The notes: generated by a model not told the origin, from the sequence alone. Counted from the first letter of the stretch, positions 40,306 through 49,529 are shown. The stretch: DNA of 63,308 nucleotides from an uncultured Kiritimatiellota bacterium (GCA_934667425.1 CAKULV010000013.1:1-63308), one strand, 5' to 3'. Program-made: numbers and translations.

Positions 40306-40316
40306 CTTCCATATCG

Positions 40317-41219
40317 CTACAGCCGCCCTCTCAGCTGCTCAAGTGCGGCGACACGATCCTCTATCGACGGGTGCGTGGAGAAGAGGCTCACCTTCTTCGA
40401 CTTGCCGTCATTGATGCCGAACGCCCTGAGAGATTCGGGCAGCGGCGCCGAGACGAGCCGATCAAGGCGCATCAGCGCGTTGATCATCGGCTGAGGCGTG
40501 CCAAGCAGCCTTGCGCTTCCCGCATCCGCCGCATATTCCCGACGGCGCGAATACGCGCACACCATCATGGAGGCGACGATCCCAAGAAGTATCTGCATGA
40601 CGTACATGACAACGAAGTACATGCCCGAAGACCCGCGGCGGCGCTTCTCGCCAAGCGCGTTGTCGACGACATACGCAATGATGCGCGACAGGAAAAGCAC
40701 CACCGCGTTGAGCACCCCCTGCACAAGCGTCAACGTCACCATGTCCCCGTTTACGACATGGCTCATCTCATGCCCAAGCACGGCCTCAAGTTCCTGACGG
40801 TCCATATTCGCAAGTATCTGGTCGGAAACGGCGACAAGCGCACTGTTCCTGAACGCACCGGTGGCAAATGCGTTCGGCGCACCGCTGTATATCGCCACCT
40901 CAGGCATCTTTATGTTCGACGCTCTCGCAAGGCGTTCGACCGTATCCACCAGCCAACGCGCATCTTCGCTTTCCGTGCCGTCCACGACCTGCGCACCCGT
41001 AGACCACTTTGCCATCGGCTTCGACATGAGAAGCGAGATGAAAGCCCCTCCCATGCCGAAGACAAGCGAGAACACGCCTACCGAGAAGTAGTCTATGCCA
41101 TCCTTGTACAAGGCAGCCTGAACCTCCGGCCCCGCAAGTGCGAGTATTATGTGCAGCACGACGCTGAGCGTCAATACCACCGCCATGTTCACCAGCACGA
41201 AAAGCATCACTCTCTTCAT
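40317..41219 (-). CDS. htpX: Membrane zinc metalloprotease HtpX
   Basis: The product has 300 residues. Two N-terminal membrane helices (VMLFVLVNMAVVLTLSVVL; FSVGVFSLVFGMGGAFISLL) precede APNAFATGA and the zinc motif VLGHEMSHVVNGD. Two more helices follow, then CAYSRRREYAADAGSARLLG with the third zinc ligand and FSTHPSIEDRVAAL. It degrades damaged inner-membrane proteins. It is separated from aroQ upstream by an AAATCG-type repeat. Confidence 0.95.
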   Translation of the reverse strand: MKRVMLFVLVNMAVVLTLSVVLHIILALAGPEVQAALYKDGIDYFSVGVFSLVFGMGGAFISLLMSKPMAKWSTGAQVVDGTESEDARWLVDTVERLARASNIKMPEVAIYSGAPNAFATGAFRNSALVAVSDQILANMDRQELEAVLGHEMSHVVNGDMVTLTLVQGVLNAVVLFLSRIIAYVVDNALGEKRRRGSSGMYFVVMYVMQILLGIVASMMVCAYSRRREYAADAGSARLLGTPQPMINALMRLDRLVSAPLPESLRAFGINDGKSKKVSLFSTHPSIEDRVAALEQLRGRL

Positions 41220-41229
41220 TATTTCATCT

Positions 41230-41295
41230 CCGTCTAGAATTTACGATTTACGATTTTTCGATTTGCGATTGCATTTAGCCATTTGAAGATTTGGT
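41230..41295 (-). repeat. AAATCG-type module between aroQ and htpX
   Basis: A reversed module carrying TTACGATTTACGATTT and GATTGCATTTAGCC. It is nearly the same as 36190-36240, including the GATTGCATTTAGCCATTTGA stretch. Confidence 0.85.
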
Positions 41296-41322
41296 CATTC
41301 CCTACAACCTGAAACCTAAAAC

Positions 41323-41754
41323 CTACCCGAACCGCTCCGCGAGGAAGCGGATTGCGCGGGAATACGAGCCGAAGCCCAGGCCCGCGAAAGTGGCGACCGA
41401 AGCCATTCCCACATACGACACATGGCGAAACTTCTCGCGCCGCCTTGGATTCGTGAGATGCACCTCAACCGCAGGGATCCCGGCCGCCTTGATTGCGTCA
41501 AGTATGGCGACCGACGTGTGCGTGTACGCCGCGGCATTGATTACAATCGCATCGAAGCTGCCTCTGGCGGACTGTATGCGGTCAACGATCGCGCCTTCGT
41601 GATTGGACTGGAACACTTCCGCCTCCACGCCGGCATCCCTTGCCGACGCCGAAACGAATTGCACGAGGTCTTCGTACGTGCGATTGCCGTAAAGCGCGGG
41701 TTCGCGCACCCCAAGCATATTGATGTTCGGCCCGTTGATGACAAGAATCCTCAT
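41323..41754 (-). CDS. aroQ: Type II 3-dehydroquinate dehydratase
   Basis: The product has 143 residues, the usual length. ILVINGPNINMLGVREPALYG, FQSNHEGAIVDRIQ, IVINAAAYTHTSVAILDAI and EVHLTNPRRREKFRHVSYV are the conserved blocks, with the catalytic Tyr in LYGNRTYEDL and His in EVHLTN. It makes 3-dehydroshikimate in aromatic amino acid synthesis. It is downstream of the zinc-ribbon gene and proS, 9 nt from the former. Confidence 0.95.
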   Translation of the reverse strand: MRILVINGPNINMLGVREPALYGNRTYEDLVQFVSASARDAGVEAEVFQSNHEGAIVDRIQSARGSFDAIVINAAAYTHTSVAILDAIKAAGIPAVEVHLTNPRRREKFRHVSYVGMASVATFAGLGFGSYSRAIRFLAERFG

Positions 41755-41763
41755 TCCGACACC

Positions 41764-42009
41764 TCAGTATATCTTTTCGTACTCGCCCTTCTGCACACGC
41801 TTCAGGGCATGGAATCCCGCACGCTTCGCCCGATAGTTGAGATCTGTCTTCGAATGTCCGAGGGCCGGCGCCTGGATTACGCGCACAACAGGCGCTCCGC
41901 AATCAGGGCAGCACGTCAGCTTGGCGTCGTTTATGGACTGCGAAACCTCAAAGCCATCCGCGCAGCGGGCGCATCCTTTGCCTTTGGCCTCGTACACGTA
42001 TACAGGCAT
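41764..42009 (-). CDS. FmdB-type zinc ribbon protein
   Basis: The product has 81 residues. The start MPVYVYEAKGKGCARCADGFE and the second pair TCCPDCGAPV form the CxxC..CxxC zinc ribbon of the FmdB family. The tail FHALKRVQKGEYEKIY is basic. The family is thought to be regulatory or ribosome-associated, without firm function. It sits 15 nt after proS. Confidence 0.85.
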   Translation of the reverse strand: MPVYVYEAKGKGCARCADGFEVSQSINDAKLTCCPDCGAPVVRVIQAPALGHSKTDLNYRAKRAGFHALKRVQKGEYEKIY

Positions 42010-42024
42010 CGCGACAAGTCTCCA

Positions 42025-43746
42025 TCATCCAAGCGCCGCCACAACGGCGTCAATCGCCTCGGCCGGCGGCACGATCTTCATGAGGGACTTGTCGTCGGCG
42101 CGGCGCTTGATCTCGACGCCGCCCTTCTCAAGCCCCTTCTTTCCCACCACCACACGCACGGTGAAGCCTATGAGATCGGCATCCTTGAACTTCACGCCCG
42201 GACGATCCGCCCGATCGTCGACTATCACATCAACGCCTCGCGCCTCCAGCTGCGACTCGAGGTCGTCGGCAACCTTCACGACCTCCGCGTCTGCCGGATC
42301 GAGAAGGTCTATGACCACCTGGTATGGCGAGATCGACGCAGGCCAGATTATGCCGTCCTTGTCGTGGCTCTGCTCTATCACGGCCTGCAGGGTACGGGAC
42401 ACGCCAACGCCATAGCACCCCATGATGCAAAGCCTTTCGGACGCCTCCTCATCCTTGTAGACGGTATGGAACGCATTAGTGTACTTCGTGCCAAGCTTGA
42501 ACACCTGCCCGACCTCGATGCCGCGCTTGATCTCCATCGCCCTGCCGCATTTCGGGCAGGCGTCGCCCGCGCCGCACACGATGAGGTCGGCAAAGTCCTT
42601 TTCGGAAACGCCCACGTCTCGGTCGAAGTCGACGTTCTTCAGGTGGTAGTCGTCCCTGTTCGCGCCGACAATGCAGCCGTGCGCACCCTTGAGCGAGATG
42701 TCGGCGATTATGCGGAGCGACGCATCCGCCGGCTTCACAGGGCCCACAGACCCCGCATTCGCGCCTGACGCGGCAAGCACCATGTCGTAGCCGGCAAGCT
42801 CAACCTTCTTTGCGCCGAGGAAACGTTTCACCTTTACGTCATTCACGTCGCGGTCGCCAGGCACGCACACCATGACCGGCTTGCCGTCCGCCGAATATAT
42901 GAGGGACTTCACAAACGAAGATCCGGGGACGCCCATAAAAGCGGAGACCTGATCAATCGTCTTGGCTCCGGGAGTGTGTACGGCCTCGACCGCAGGGGAC
43001 GGTTCCGAAGCGTTTGCAGAGCCGTCAACCTTGCGCTCCGCGCGTTCGAGGTTCGCCGCATACCCGCATTCAGGGCAGCACGCAATGCCATCCTCGCCGG
43101 CATCGGCGAGGGCGTGGAACTCGTGCGTCATGCTGTCGCCCATGTCGCCGCCGTCCGCCTGCACAGGCGTGGCCTTCAGGCCGCAACGCGCGAATATGCG
43201 CTCATACGCATGATACATGTTCCAATAGCTCTTGTCCGCGCCTTCGGCATCCGCATCGAAGCTGTAGGCGTCCTTCATGATGAACTCCTTCGAACGCATG
43301 AGGCCGAAGCGCGGACGCGTCTCGTCACGGAACTTGGTCTGGATCTGGTAGACCGTTATCGGCAGCTGACGGTACGAGGAAATTGCGTTGGTCATAAGAT
43401 CCGTGACCACCTCCTCGGCGGTGGGCCCCATCGCCATCGCATGGTCTGCACGATCCTTAAGCCGGAACATGTTCGCGCCCATCGTATCCCAGCGCCCCGT
43501 CTTCTGCCACAGTTCCGCAGGCTGGAGCGCGGGCATGAGTATCTCAATCGCTCCGGAGGCATCCATCTCCTCACGGACGATGGCCTCTATCTTCCGGAGA
43601 GTGCGCATGCCCAACGGCATGAACGTGAAAAGCCCTGAAGCCGTCTTGCGGCAAATGCCCGCCCTCACGAGCAGCTTGTGCGAATCTATCTCTGCATCCT
43701 GAGGGTTCTCCCTCAATGTCTGGATGAACGTTTTGGTCCACTTCAT
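42025..43746 (-). CDS. proS: Prolyl-tRNA synthetase, bacterial type with editing insertion
   Basis: The product has 573 residues from ATG 43746, with GGAG 10 nt upstream; a longer frame precedes the promoter. Class II motif 2 is KFRDETRPRFGLMRSKEFIMKDAYSF, and motif 3 is near GVGVSRTLQAVIEQ. Between them lies the YbaK-like insertion (DQVSAFMGVPGSSFVKSLIY) that hydrolyses Ala-tRNA(Pro). The C-terminal anticodon-binding domain has SPYQVVIDLLDP and VIVDDRADRPGVKFKDADLIGF. It heads the proS-fmdB-aroQ run. Confidence 0.96.
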   Translation of the reverse strand: MKWTKTFIQTLRENPQDAEIDSHKLLVRAGICRKTASGLFTFMPLGMRTLRKIEAIVREEMDASGAIEILMPALQPAELWQKTGRWDTMGANMFRLKDRADHAMAMGPTAEEVVTDLMTNAISSYRQLPITVYQIQTKFRDETRPRFGLMRSKEFIMKDAYSFDADAEGADKSYWNMYHAYERIFARCGLKATPVQADGGDMGDSMTHEFHALADAGEDGIACCPECGYAANLERAERKVDGSANASEPSPAVEAVHTPGAKTIDQVSAFMGVPGSSFVKSLIYSADGKPVMVCVPGDRDVNDVKVKRFLGAKKVELAGYDMVLAASGANAGSVGPVKPADASLRIIADISLKGAHGCIVGANRDDYHLKNVDFDRDVGVSEKDFADLIVCGAGDACPKCGRAMEIKRGIEVGQVFKLGTKYTNAFHTVYKDEEASERLCIMGCYGVGVSRTLQAVIEQSHDKDGIIWPASISPYQVVIDLLDPADAEVVKVADDLESQLEARGVDVIVDDRADRPGVKFKDADLIGFTVRVVVGKKGLEKGGVEIKRRADDKSLMKIVPPAEAIDAVVAALG

Positions 43747-43774
43747 AATGATTATCTCCAGCGAAATGACGGAG

Positions 43775-43780
43775 ATTATA
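43775..43780 (-). promoter_or_regulatory. Extended -10 element of proS
   Basis: GTTGTGG then TATAAT on the minus strand, 28 nt before ATG 43746. The remaining stretch up to 43958 shows no gene. Confidence 0.6.
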
Positions 43781-43958
43781 CCACAACTGCCCATGCGCCT
43801 GCTGGCGCAATGTTGCGGTGTGCCCAATTTCAGCGTGGGTGGATTGAGGAAGCAAGTGGCAGGGACGTCAATGGAACACGAATGTGCCGCCTACACATGT
43901 GTCAATGCGGGATGGACGGCAGACGTCGAGCTCGCCTTAAACAACCCGTCCGCCGCGT

Positions 43959-45074
43959 TCAGGAAAGGCGCGACTTGAAGTCGTCGTACCCGAACCTGCG
44001 GAGGGTGCGGAGGCGGCCCGACCGGGTCTTCAGCACAATTGCGGGAAGCGGCATGCCGTTGAAGGTGTTGTTCTTCACCATCGAGTAGATCGCCATGTCC
44101 TCGAAGACCAGCCGGTCGCCCGCACGCAGCGGCGCGTCGAAGGAGTAGTCGCCAATGATGTCGCCCGCCAGGCAGGTCGGCCCGCCCAGGCGGTAGGTAA
44201 ACGGCCTTTCGCCTGGCTGGCCGGCCCCGGCGACGCGCGGGCGATACGGCATCTCGATCACGTCCGGCATGTGGCATTCGGCGCTCGTGTCGAGGATGGC
44301 GAACGGACGCCCCCAGTCGTTCACCTCCAGGACGGAGGCGACAAGCGTCCCGGCATCGAGCGCGACGGCCTCCCCGGGTTCGAGGTAGACGACGAGATCC
44401 GGCCAACGGCGGCGGAACGCCCGCAGCGTCCGGACGAGAAGCGGCACGTCGTAGCCTTTCCGCGTGATATGGTGCCCGCCGCCGAAGTTGACCCAGCGAA
44501 GACGCGGCAGGAATTCGCCGAACGCCGCCTCGAACCGTTCAAGCACGCGCGCGAAGACGTCCGCCCCCTGCTCGCAGAGCGCGTGAAAGTGGAGGCCATC
44601 GACGGCCTCGACCGTCTCAGCCGTCACCTGCGCACGCGGCGTGCCGAGACGCGAATCCGGCGCGCACGGGTTGTAGATTTCATGTTCGACCTCGCTGTAA
44701 AGCGGGTTGACACGGAGGCCCGGCGACGCGCCCGCCCGCCGCGCGCGCGCGGCGAACCGCGCGACCTGCGCCGGCGAGTTGAAGACGATGTGGTCGCACA
44801 TCCTGACGACCTGCCGGAAGTCCGATTCGGTGAACGCGGGGTTGTAGACGTGGTTCTCGCGGTTCGGCATCGCCTCCGCCGCGAGGCGTGCCTCGAAGAG
44901 CCCGCTCGCCGTCGTGCCGTCCAGGTGCTCCGCGATCAGCGGATAGGTCTTCCACGCCGCGAACGCCTTCTGGGCGAGCAGGATCCTGACCCCCGCAGCC
45001 TTGCGCACGCGGGCGAGGAGGCGGCAGTTGCGCACGAGCGCCGCCTCGTCGAGGAGATAGAAGGGCGTCCTCAA
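43959..45074 (-). CDS. nspC: Carboxynorspermidine/carboxyspermidine decarboxylase family (NspC-like)
   Basis: The product has 371 residues from TTG 45074, whose last two bases overlap the stop of the dehydrogenase (TTGA). A longer frame only adds an out-of-frame reading of that gene. The alanine racemase-fold PLP enzyme shows TPFYLLDEAALVRN, LLAQKAFAAW with the PLP lysine, GLFEARLA, LRVNPLYSEVEHEIYNPCAPDSRLG, WVNFGGGHHITRKGYD, YLEPGEAV and GPTCLAGDIIGDY. It removes CO2 from carboxyspermidine-type intermediates. In this operon it could act on carboxyspermidine or carboxyaminopropylagmatine. Confidence 0.93.
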   Translation of the reverse strand: MRTPFYLLDEAALVRNCRLLARVRKAAGVRILLAQKAFAAWKTYPLIAEHLDGTTASGLFEARLAAEAMPNRENHVYNPAFTESDFRQVVRMCDHIVFNSPAQVARFAARARRAGASPGLRVNPLYSEVEHEIYNPCAPDSRLGTPRAQVTAETVEAVDGLHFHALCEQGADVFARVLERFEAAFGEFLPRLRWVNFGGGHHITRKGYDVPLLVRTLRAFRRRWPDLVVYLEPGEAVALDAGTLVASVLEVNDWGRPFAILDTSAECHMPDVIEMPYRPRVAGAGQPGERPFTYRLGGPTCLAGDIIGDYSFDAPLRAGDRLVFEDMAIYSMVKNNTFNGMPLPAIVLKTRSGRLRTLRRFGYDDFKSRLS

Positions 45075-46333
45075 TCGACCTTCACCGGGTTGAAGTTCTC
45101 CTGCCACGGCAGCCCCTGCTTCGGCAGTTCGGCCATGAACGGATCGGGGTCGAACTCCTCGCACGTGTAGACGCCCGGCTTCCGCCAGTTCCCCTGGAGG
45201 AACATCTTCGCGCCGATCATCGCCGGCACGCCCGTCGTGTAGCTGATGGCCTGGGAGCCGACCTCGCGGTAGCATTCCTGGTGGTCGCAGACGTTGTAGA
45301 GGTAGTAGTCGACGTCTTTCCCGTCCTTCTTGCCGTGGAAGATGCAGCCGATGTTCGTCTTGCCCTTCGTGCGCGGGCCGAGGGACGCGGGGTCGGGCAG
45401 AAGCGCCTTCAGGAACTCGATCGGGACGATCTTCTGGCCCTTGAAGTCGATGGGGTCGATGCGCGTGAGGCCGACGTTCTCAAGGCACTTCAGATGCGTC
45501 AGATAGCTCTGCCCGAACGTCATGAAGAAGCGGATGCGCCGGATGCCCTTCAGGTTGCAGCCCAGCGACTCGAGCTCCTCGTGGTGGAGAAGGTACATGT
45601 CCTTTCTCCCGACCTGGTCGAAGTCGTATTCGCGCTTGATCGCCATCGGCGCCGTCTCGACCCAATAGCCCTTGTCGAAGGCCTTGCGGTTCTCGACTGG
45701 GACTTCGGGCCTGTCCGTCGCCGGGTCGGCCACCCAATAGCTGCCCTTCGCCGCGACCTCGCGGATGTTGATCTCGGGGTTGAAGTTCGTCGCGAACGGA
45801 TAGCCGTGGTCGCCGCCGTTGCAGTCGAGGATGTCCAGCGTCTCGATCGTGTCGAAGTAGTGCTTCTGCGCATAGGCCGCGAAGACCTGCGTCACGCCGG
45901 GGTCGAATCCGCATCCGAGAATCGCCGTGAGGCCCGCCTTCTCGAACCGCTCGCGATAGGCCCACTGCCACGAGTACTCGAAATGCGCCTCTTCCGGCGG
46001 CTCGTAGTTCGCCGTGTCGAGATAGGAGGCCCCAGCCGCGAGGCAGGCGTCCATGATCGCGAGATCCTGGTAGGGAAGCGCGATGTTCATCACGAGGTCG
46101 GGTTTGTAGTCCCGCACGAGGGCCGTCAGGCGCGGCACGTCCATCGCGTCGATCTGCGCCGTCGCGACGCGCGTCGCCGTGCCGCGGCTTTCACAGGCGG
46201 CCTTCACGTCCTCGCACCGCTTCTGCGTCCGCGACGCAATCAGCAGATCCGTGAACACGTCCGCATTCCCGCACATCTTGGCGGCCGCGACGGACGCGAC
46301 GCCGCCCGCGCCGATCAGGAGGACTTTCGACAT
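45071..46333 (-). CDS. Carboxynorspermidine/carboxyspermidine dehydrogenase family (saccharopine dehydrogenase fold)
   Basis: The product has 420 residues. The NADP-binding start VLLIGAGGVASVAAAKMCG, the block LVMNIALPYQDLAIMDACLAAG, the CGFDPGVTQVFAAYAQKHYF segment and LDCNGGDHGYPFATNFNPEINIREV are diagnostic of CASDH. It reductively condenses aspartate beta-semialdehyde with a diamine (putrescine) or, in the newer CAPA route, with agmatine. It is overlapped by the decarboxylase gene, so the two steps are coupled. Confidence 0.93.
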   Translation of the reverse strand: MSKVLLIGAGGVASVAAAKMCGNADVFTDLLIASRTQKRCEDVKAACESRGTATRVATAQIDAMDVPRLTALVRDYKPDLVMNIALPYQDLAIMDACLAAGASYLDTANYEPPEEAHFEYSWQWAYRERFEKAGLTAILGCGFDPGVTQVFAAYAQKHYFDTIETLDILDCNGGDHGYPFATNFNPEINIREVAAKGSYWVADPATDRPEVPVENRKAFDKGYWVETAPMAIKREYDFDQVGRKDMYLLHHEELESLGCNLKGIRRIRFFMTFGQSYLTHLKCLENVGLTRIDPIDFKGQKIVPIEFLKALLPDPASLGPRTKGKTNIGCIFHGKKDGKDVDYYLYNVCDHQECYREVGSQAISYTTGVPAMIGAKMFLQGNWRKPGVYTCEEFDPDPFMAELPKQGLPWQENFNPVKVD

Positions 46334-46363
46334 GGCTTTCTTTTTTCCTTTCTTGTCTTCGTT

Positions 46364-47200
46364 TCAGGTTTCCAGCGCCAGCAGGCATTCGCGGAGGAGC
46401 TTGCAGGCAAGGGCCGTGGACCTGCCGCTCGCGTCCAGCGCGGGGGCGAGCTCAACGAGGTCGAACGCCACCACGTTGAAGCGAGCGAACACGTCCATCA
46501 GCACGCCGCGCAGCGTCTCGAACGCGAGGCCGCCCGCCTCCGGCGTGCCCGTGCCGGGAAACTCCGCCGGGTCGAGCACGTCGAGGTCGACCGTCAGGTA
46601 GACGGGCGTCTGCGGCGGCAGGACAATGGACGGCAGGGTTTTCGCGGCGAACCGCTCCGCCCTGACGCGCCCCGCCCCCTGGAACGCGAACTCCTCCTTC
46701 GTGCCGGACCGGATGCCGAACTGGAAGATGCGCCCGTCACCCAGCAGGTCATGGCACCGCCGCATCACGCAGGCGTGGGAAAGCGGGTTGCCGAGGTAGT
46801 CCGCGCGCAGGTCGGCATGGGCGTCGAAGTGAAGGATGTGGAGATCCGGATGGCGCGCACGGGCCGCGCGCACCGCGCCGAGCGTGACGAGGTGTTCGCC
46901 GCCGAGGAGGACGGGGACCTTCCCCGCAGCGAGGATCCGCGCCGCCTCGGTTTCGATCATCTTGAGCGCGGGATCAGGCGCGCCGAACGGCAGCTCCAGG
47001 TCGCCCGCGTCGTGGATGGCGCAATCCCCCAGGTCCCGGTCGAGATAGGGCGAATAGGTTTCGATGCCGAACGACTCGTGGCGAATCGCCGCCGAGCCGA
47101 AACGCGCCCCCGGACGGTAGGAGGTGGTCGAATCGAAGGGCGCGCCGAAAAGAACGGCCCTTGCCGCGTCAAAGCCACTGTCGCATCCGATGAAGTTCAC
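46364..47200 (-). CDS. speB: Agmatinase/ureohydrolase family enzyme
   Basis: The product has 278 residues from GTG 47200, with AGGAGG 8 nt upstream that starts right after the speE stop; a very long frame beyond it is a shadow of speE. Manganese-binding motifs are GGEHLVTLG, HFDAHADLR and VDLDVLDPAEFPG, with substrate loop GTGTPEAGGL. It releases urea from agmatine to give putrescine, or from aminopropylagmatine to give spermidine. Sequence alone does not separate these options, but the neighbours allow both. Confidence 0.92.
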   Translation of the reverse strand: MNFIGCDSGFDAARAVLFGAPFDSTTSYRPGARFGSAAIRHESFGIETYSPYLDRDLGDCAIHDAGDLELPFGAPDPALKMIETEAARILAAGKVPVLLGGEHLVTLGAVRAARARHPDLHILHFDAHADLRADYLGNPLSHACVMRRCHDLLGDGRIFQFGIRSGTKEEFAFQGAGRVRAERFAAKTLPSIVLPPQTPVYLTVDLDVLDPAEFPGTGTPEAGGLAFETLRGVLMDVFARFNVVAFDLVELAPALDASGRSTALACKLLRECLLALET

Positions 47201-47214
47201 CTTCAGCCCCTCCT

Positions 47215-48075
47215 TCAGGCGTTCGCGGCCCTCTGCCCCAGCAGCTCGCGCACGTAGTTCGGGAGCGCGAAGCCGCCGCGATGCAGGTCGGTGTTGTAGT
47301 AGCGCGTCGGGATCTTGAGCGCATTCCACGCCCGCGCGTGGAGGTCCTTGAGCGGATGGTACTTCTTCGAGGCGAAGCCAAAGAGCCAGTGCCCTGACGG
47401 ATAGGACGGGATGTGCGCCTGGTAGATCATCGACAGGCCGAAGATCGTGGCGATGTGCTTGTGGGCGTTCCTCACCGACTGGGAGTGCGCGGAATAGAAC
47501 GGCGACTCGTGCTGGTTGATGAGGATGCCGTCCTCCCGCAGGGCCTTCCAGCAGTTCCCGTAGAACTCGCGGGTGAACAGGCCCTCCGCCGGCCCGTACG
47601 GATCGGCGCAGTCCACGATGACGAGATCGTACTCGTTCGCCTTGCCGCGCACGAAGCGAAGCCCCTCCTCGACGTGGATGTGGACGCGGCGGTCGCGGAA
47701 CGCCGCCGCGCAGAACGGGAGGTGCGCCATCGCGAGCGTGTAGAGGTCCTTGTCGGGCTGGACGACGTCGATGCGGCCGATGGTGCGGTACTTCACGAGC
47801 TCGCGCACCGTCCCGCCGTCGCCCGCCCCGATGACAAGCACGTTCCGGACCTTCGGATGCACCGCCATCGGCACGTGCGCCAGCATCTCGTGGTAGATGA
47901 ACTCGTCCTTCTCCGTGAGGAAGAGTTCGCCGTCCAGGACAAGCACGCGCCCGTATTCGGCGGTGTCGAGGATGTCGATGCGCTCGTTCTCGCTCTGCCG
48001 CGAGGCGATCTGCCCCATCGCCTTCATCGAGAAACGCACGTCCTTCGTGTGCTGGTCCGTATACCAAAGCTCCAT
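47215..48075 (-). CDS. speE: Spermidine synthase family aminopropyltransferase
   Basis: The product has 286 residues from ATG 48075; GAGGTGAG is the ribosome site and the speA stop is 5 nt upstream. WYTDQHTKDVRFSMKA, LDGELFLTEKDEFIYHEMLAHVPM, IGAGDGGTVRELVKY and VDCADPYGPAEGLFTREFYG match SpeE. The acidic residue that usually ends strand 2 (E in V-E-I-D) is replaced by VVQPD, and the nucleotide loop is GAGDGG rather than GGGDGG. No S-adenosylmethionine decarboxylase gene lies in the window, so the aminopropyl donor must come from elsewhere or the role has changed. Confidence 0.88.
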   Translation of the reverse strand: MELWYTDQHTKDVRFSMKAMGQIASRQSENERIDILDTAEYGRVLVLDGELFLTEKDEFIYHEMLAHVPMAVHPKVRNVLVIGAGDGGTVRELVKYRTIGRIDVVQPDKDLYTLAMAHLPFCAAAFRDRRVHIHVEEGLRFVRGKANEYDLVIVDCADPYGPAEGLFTREFYGNCWKALREDGILINQHESPFYSAHSQSVRNAHKHIATIFGLSMIYQAHIPSYPSGHWLFGFASKKYHPLKDLHARAWNALKIPTRYYNTDLHRGGFALPNYVRELLGQRAANA

Positions 48076-48080
48076 TTCGC

Positions 48081-49529
48081 TCACCTCACGACGTTGATGC
48101 GGTTGATCTTCATGTCGGCGGGGCCCGTCATGAAACACCCCTTCGACTTGGCGTAGAGCACGTAGTCCAGCACCTCCCGCGTAATCCGCTCGCCCGGCGC
48201 GAGAATCGGGATGCCCGGCGGATAGCACATCACGAACTCCGCCGCGACATACCCCTCGGACTTCGCGATCGGCACGGGCCGCTTCTGCGCGTAGAACGCG
48301 GCCTGCGGCGACATCTCGACCTGCGGCTCGACATATTCGTGGTCGAAGAGCCCGGCGGGCGACTTCGCGTGCAGCCGCCGGATCTCGGAAAGGGCCGAGA
48401 TCAGGCGTTCGATGTCGAGCGGGCGGTCTCCCGACGAGAGGATGCAGAGGATGTTGCCCACGTCCCCGAACTCGATCTGGATGCCGTAGTCGTCGCGCAG
48501 AAGGTCGTAGACCTCAATGCCCGCAAGGCCGATCTCCCGCGTGTGGACGGAAAGCTTCGTCGTGTCGAACGCGCACACGGAATCGCCGTTGACGAGTTCG
48601 GGGCCGAACGCATGGTAGCCACCGAGGTCGTTGACCTCCCCCCGCGCGTAGTCCGCCATCTGGATCGTCTTCTCGAACATCGCCCGTCCGTTCTGGTGGA
48701 GGTTCCGCCGCGCCAGGTCGAGCGAGGCGATCAGCAGGTAGGAGGCCGAGGTCGTCTGCGTCAGGTTGATCACCTGCCGGATGTAGTCGGGATCGACGGG
48801 ACGGCGCGTCAGGAGGACCGACGACTGCGTGAGCGAGCCGCCCGTCTTGTGGATCGAGCACGCCGCCATGTCCGCCCCCGCCGCCATCGCCGAGACGGGG
48901 AGCTTGTCCGAGAAATAGAAGTGCGTCCCGTGCGCCTCGTCCACCAGCACGAGCATGTTGTGCGCATGGGCGAGCGCGACGATGGAGCGCAGGTCCGAGC
49001 AGATCCCGTAGTAGGTCGGATTGTTGACGAAGACGGCCTTCGCGTCCGGATTGGCCGAAATCGCCGCCTCGACGTCCGCAAGCCGCATCCCCAGCGGAAT
49101 GCCGAGCTCGGGATTCACCTGCGGGTTCACGTACACGGGAACCGCCCCGTTCACGACGAGCGCGTTGATCGCCGAGCGGTGTACGTTGCGCGGCAGGATG
49201 ATCTTCTGCCCGGCCTGGATGGATGCGAAGATCATCGTCTGCACGGCGGCCGTCGTGCCGTTCACGATGAAGAATGCGTTGTCCGCGCCGAACGCCTTCG
49301 CCGCCAGCGCCTGCGCATCCTTGATGACCGACACGGGGTGCGCGAGATTGTCGAGCGGCTTCATGGAGTTGACGTCAAGCGACATCAGCTTGGCGCCGAA
49401 ATACTCGTTCAGCGCCGGATTCATGCGCCCGCCCTTGTGGCCGGGCACGTCGAAATGCGCCAGGCGGTTGACCCGCTGCGCTTCCAGAGCCTTGGCAACA
49501 GGCGTATCCAGCTGATTGAGAGACTTCAT
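48081..49529 (-). CDS. speA: Arginine/lysine/ornithine decarboxylase, fold type I (SpeA of Bacillus type)
   Basis: The product has 482 residues from ATG 49529, with GGAGGG 6 nt upstream; ATG 49535 is too close to that site. PLP-enzyme blocks include HFDVPGHKGGRMNP, FFIVNGTTAAVQTMI, ILPRNVHRSAINAL, VFVNNPTYYGI, LVDEAHGTHF and the PLP lysine in CSIHKTGGSLTQSS. The C-terminal YPPGIPILAPGERIT is typical. Given speB and speE downstream, arginine is the likely substrate, giving agmatine. It opens the five-gene polyamine operon. Confidence 0.92.
   Translation of the reverse strand: MKSLNQLDTPVAKALEAQRVNRLAHFDVPGHKGGRMNPALNEYFGAKLMSLDVNSMKPLDNLAHPVSVIKDAQALAAKAFGADNAFFIVNGTTAAVQTMIFASIQAGQKIILPRNVHRSAINALVVNGAVPVYVNPQVNPELGIPLGMRLADVEAAISANPDAKAVFVNNPTYYGICSDLRSIVALAHAHNMLVLVDEAHGTHFYFSDKLPVSAMAAGADMAACSIHKTGGSLTQSSVLLTRRPVDPDYIRQVINLTQTTSASYLLIASLDLARRNLHQNGRAMFEKTIQMADYARGEVNDLGGYHAFGPELVNGDSVCAFDTTKLSVHTREIGLAGIEVYDLLRDDYGIQIEFGDVGNILCILSSGDRPLDIERLISALSEIRRLHAKSPAGLFDHEYVEPQVEMSPQAAFYAQKRPVPIAKSEGYVAAEFVMCYPPGIPILAPGERITREVLDYVLYAKSKGCFMTGPADMKINRINVVR

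Noticed and set aside
43800..43958. Small plus-strand ORF (43724-43978) between proS and nspC
   Set aside because: It crosses the proS promoter antisense, has no ribosome site and matches no family I recognise.
45075..45275. Upstream extension of the nspC frame
   Set aside because: It overlaps the conserved end of the dehydrogenase gene. The TTG at 45074 in a TTGA overlap gives the normal family length.
47201..48067. Upstream extension of the speB frame to give a 567-residue protein
   Set aside because: This part is an out-of-frame reading of speE with no conserved motif. A GTG with AGGAGG at 47200 starts the true ureohydrolase.
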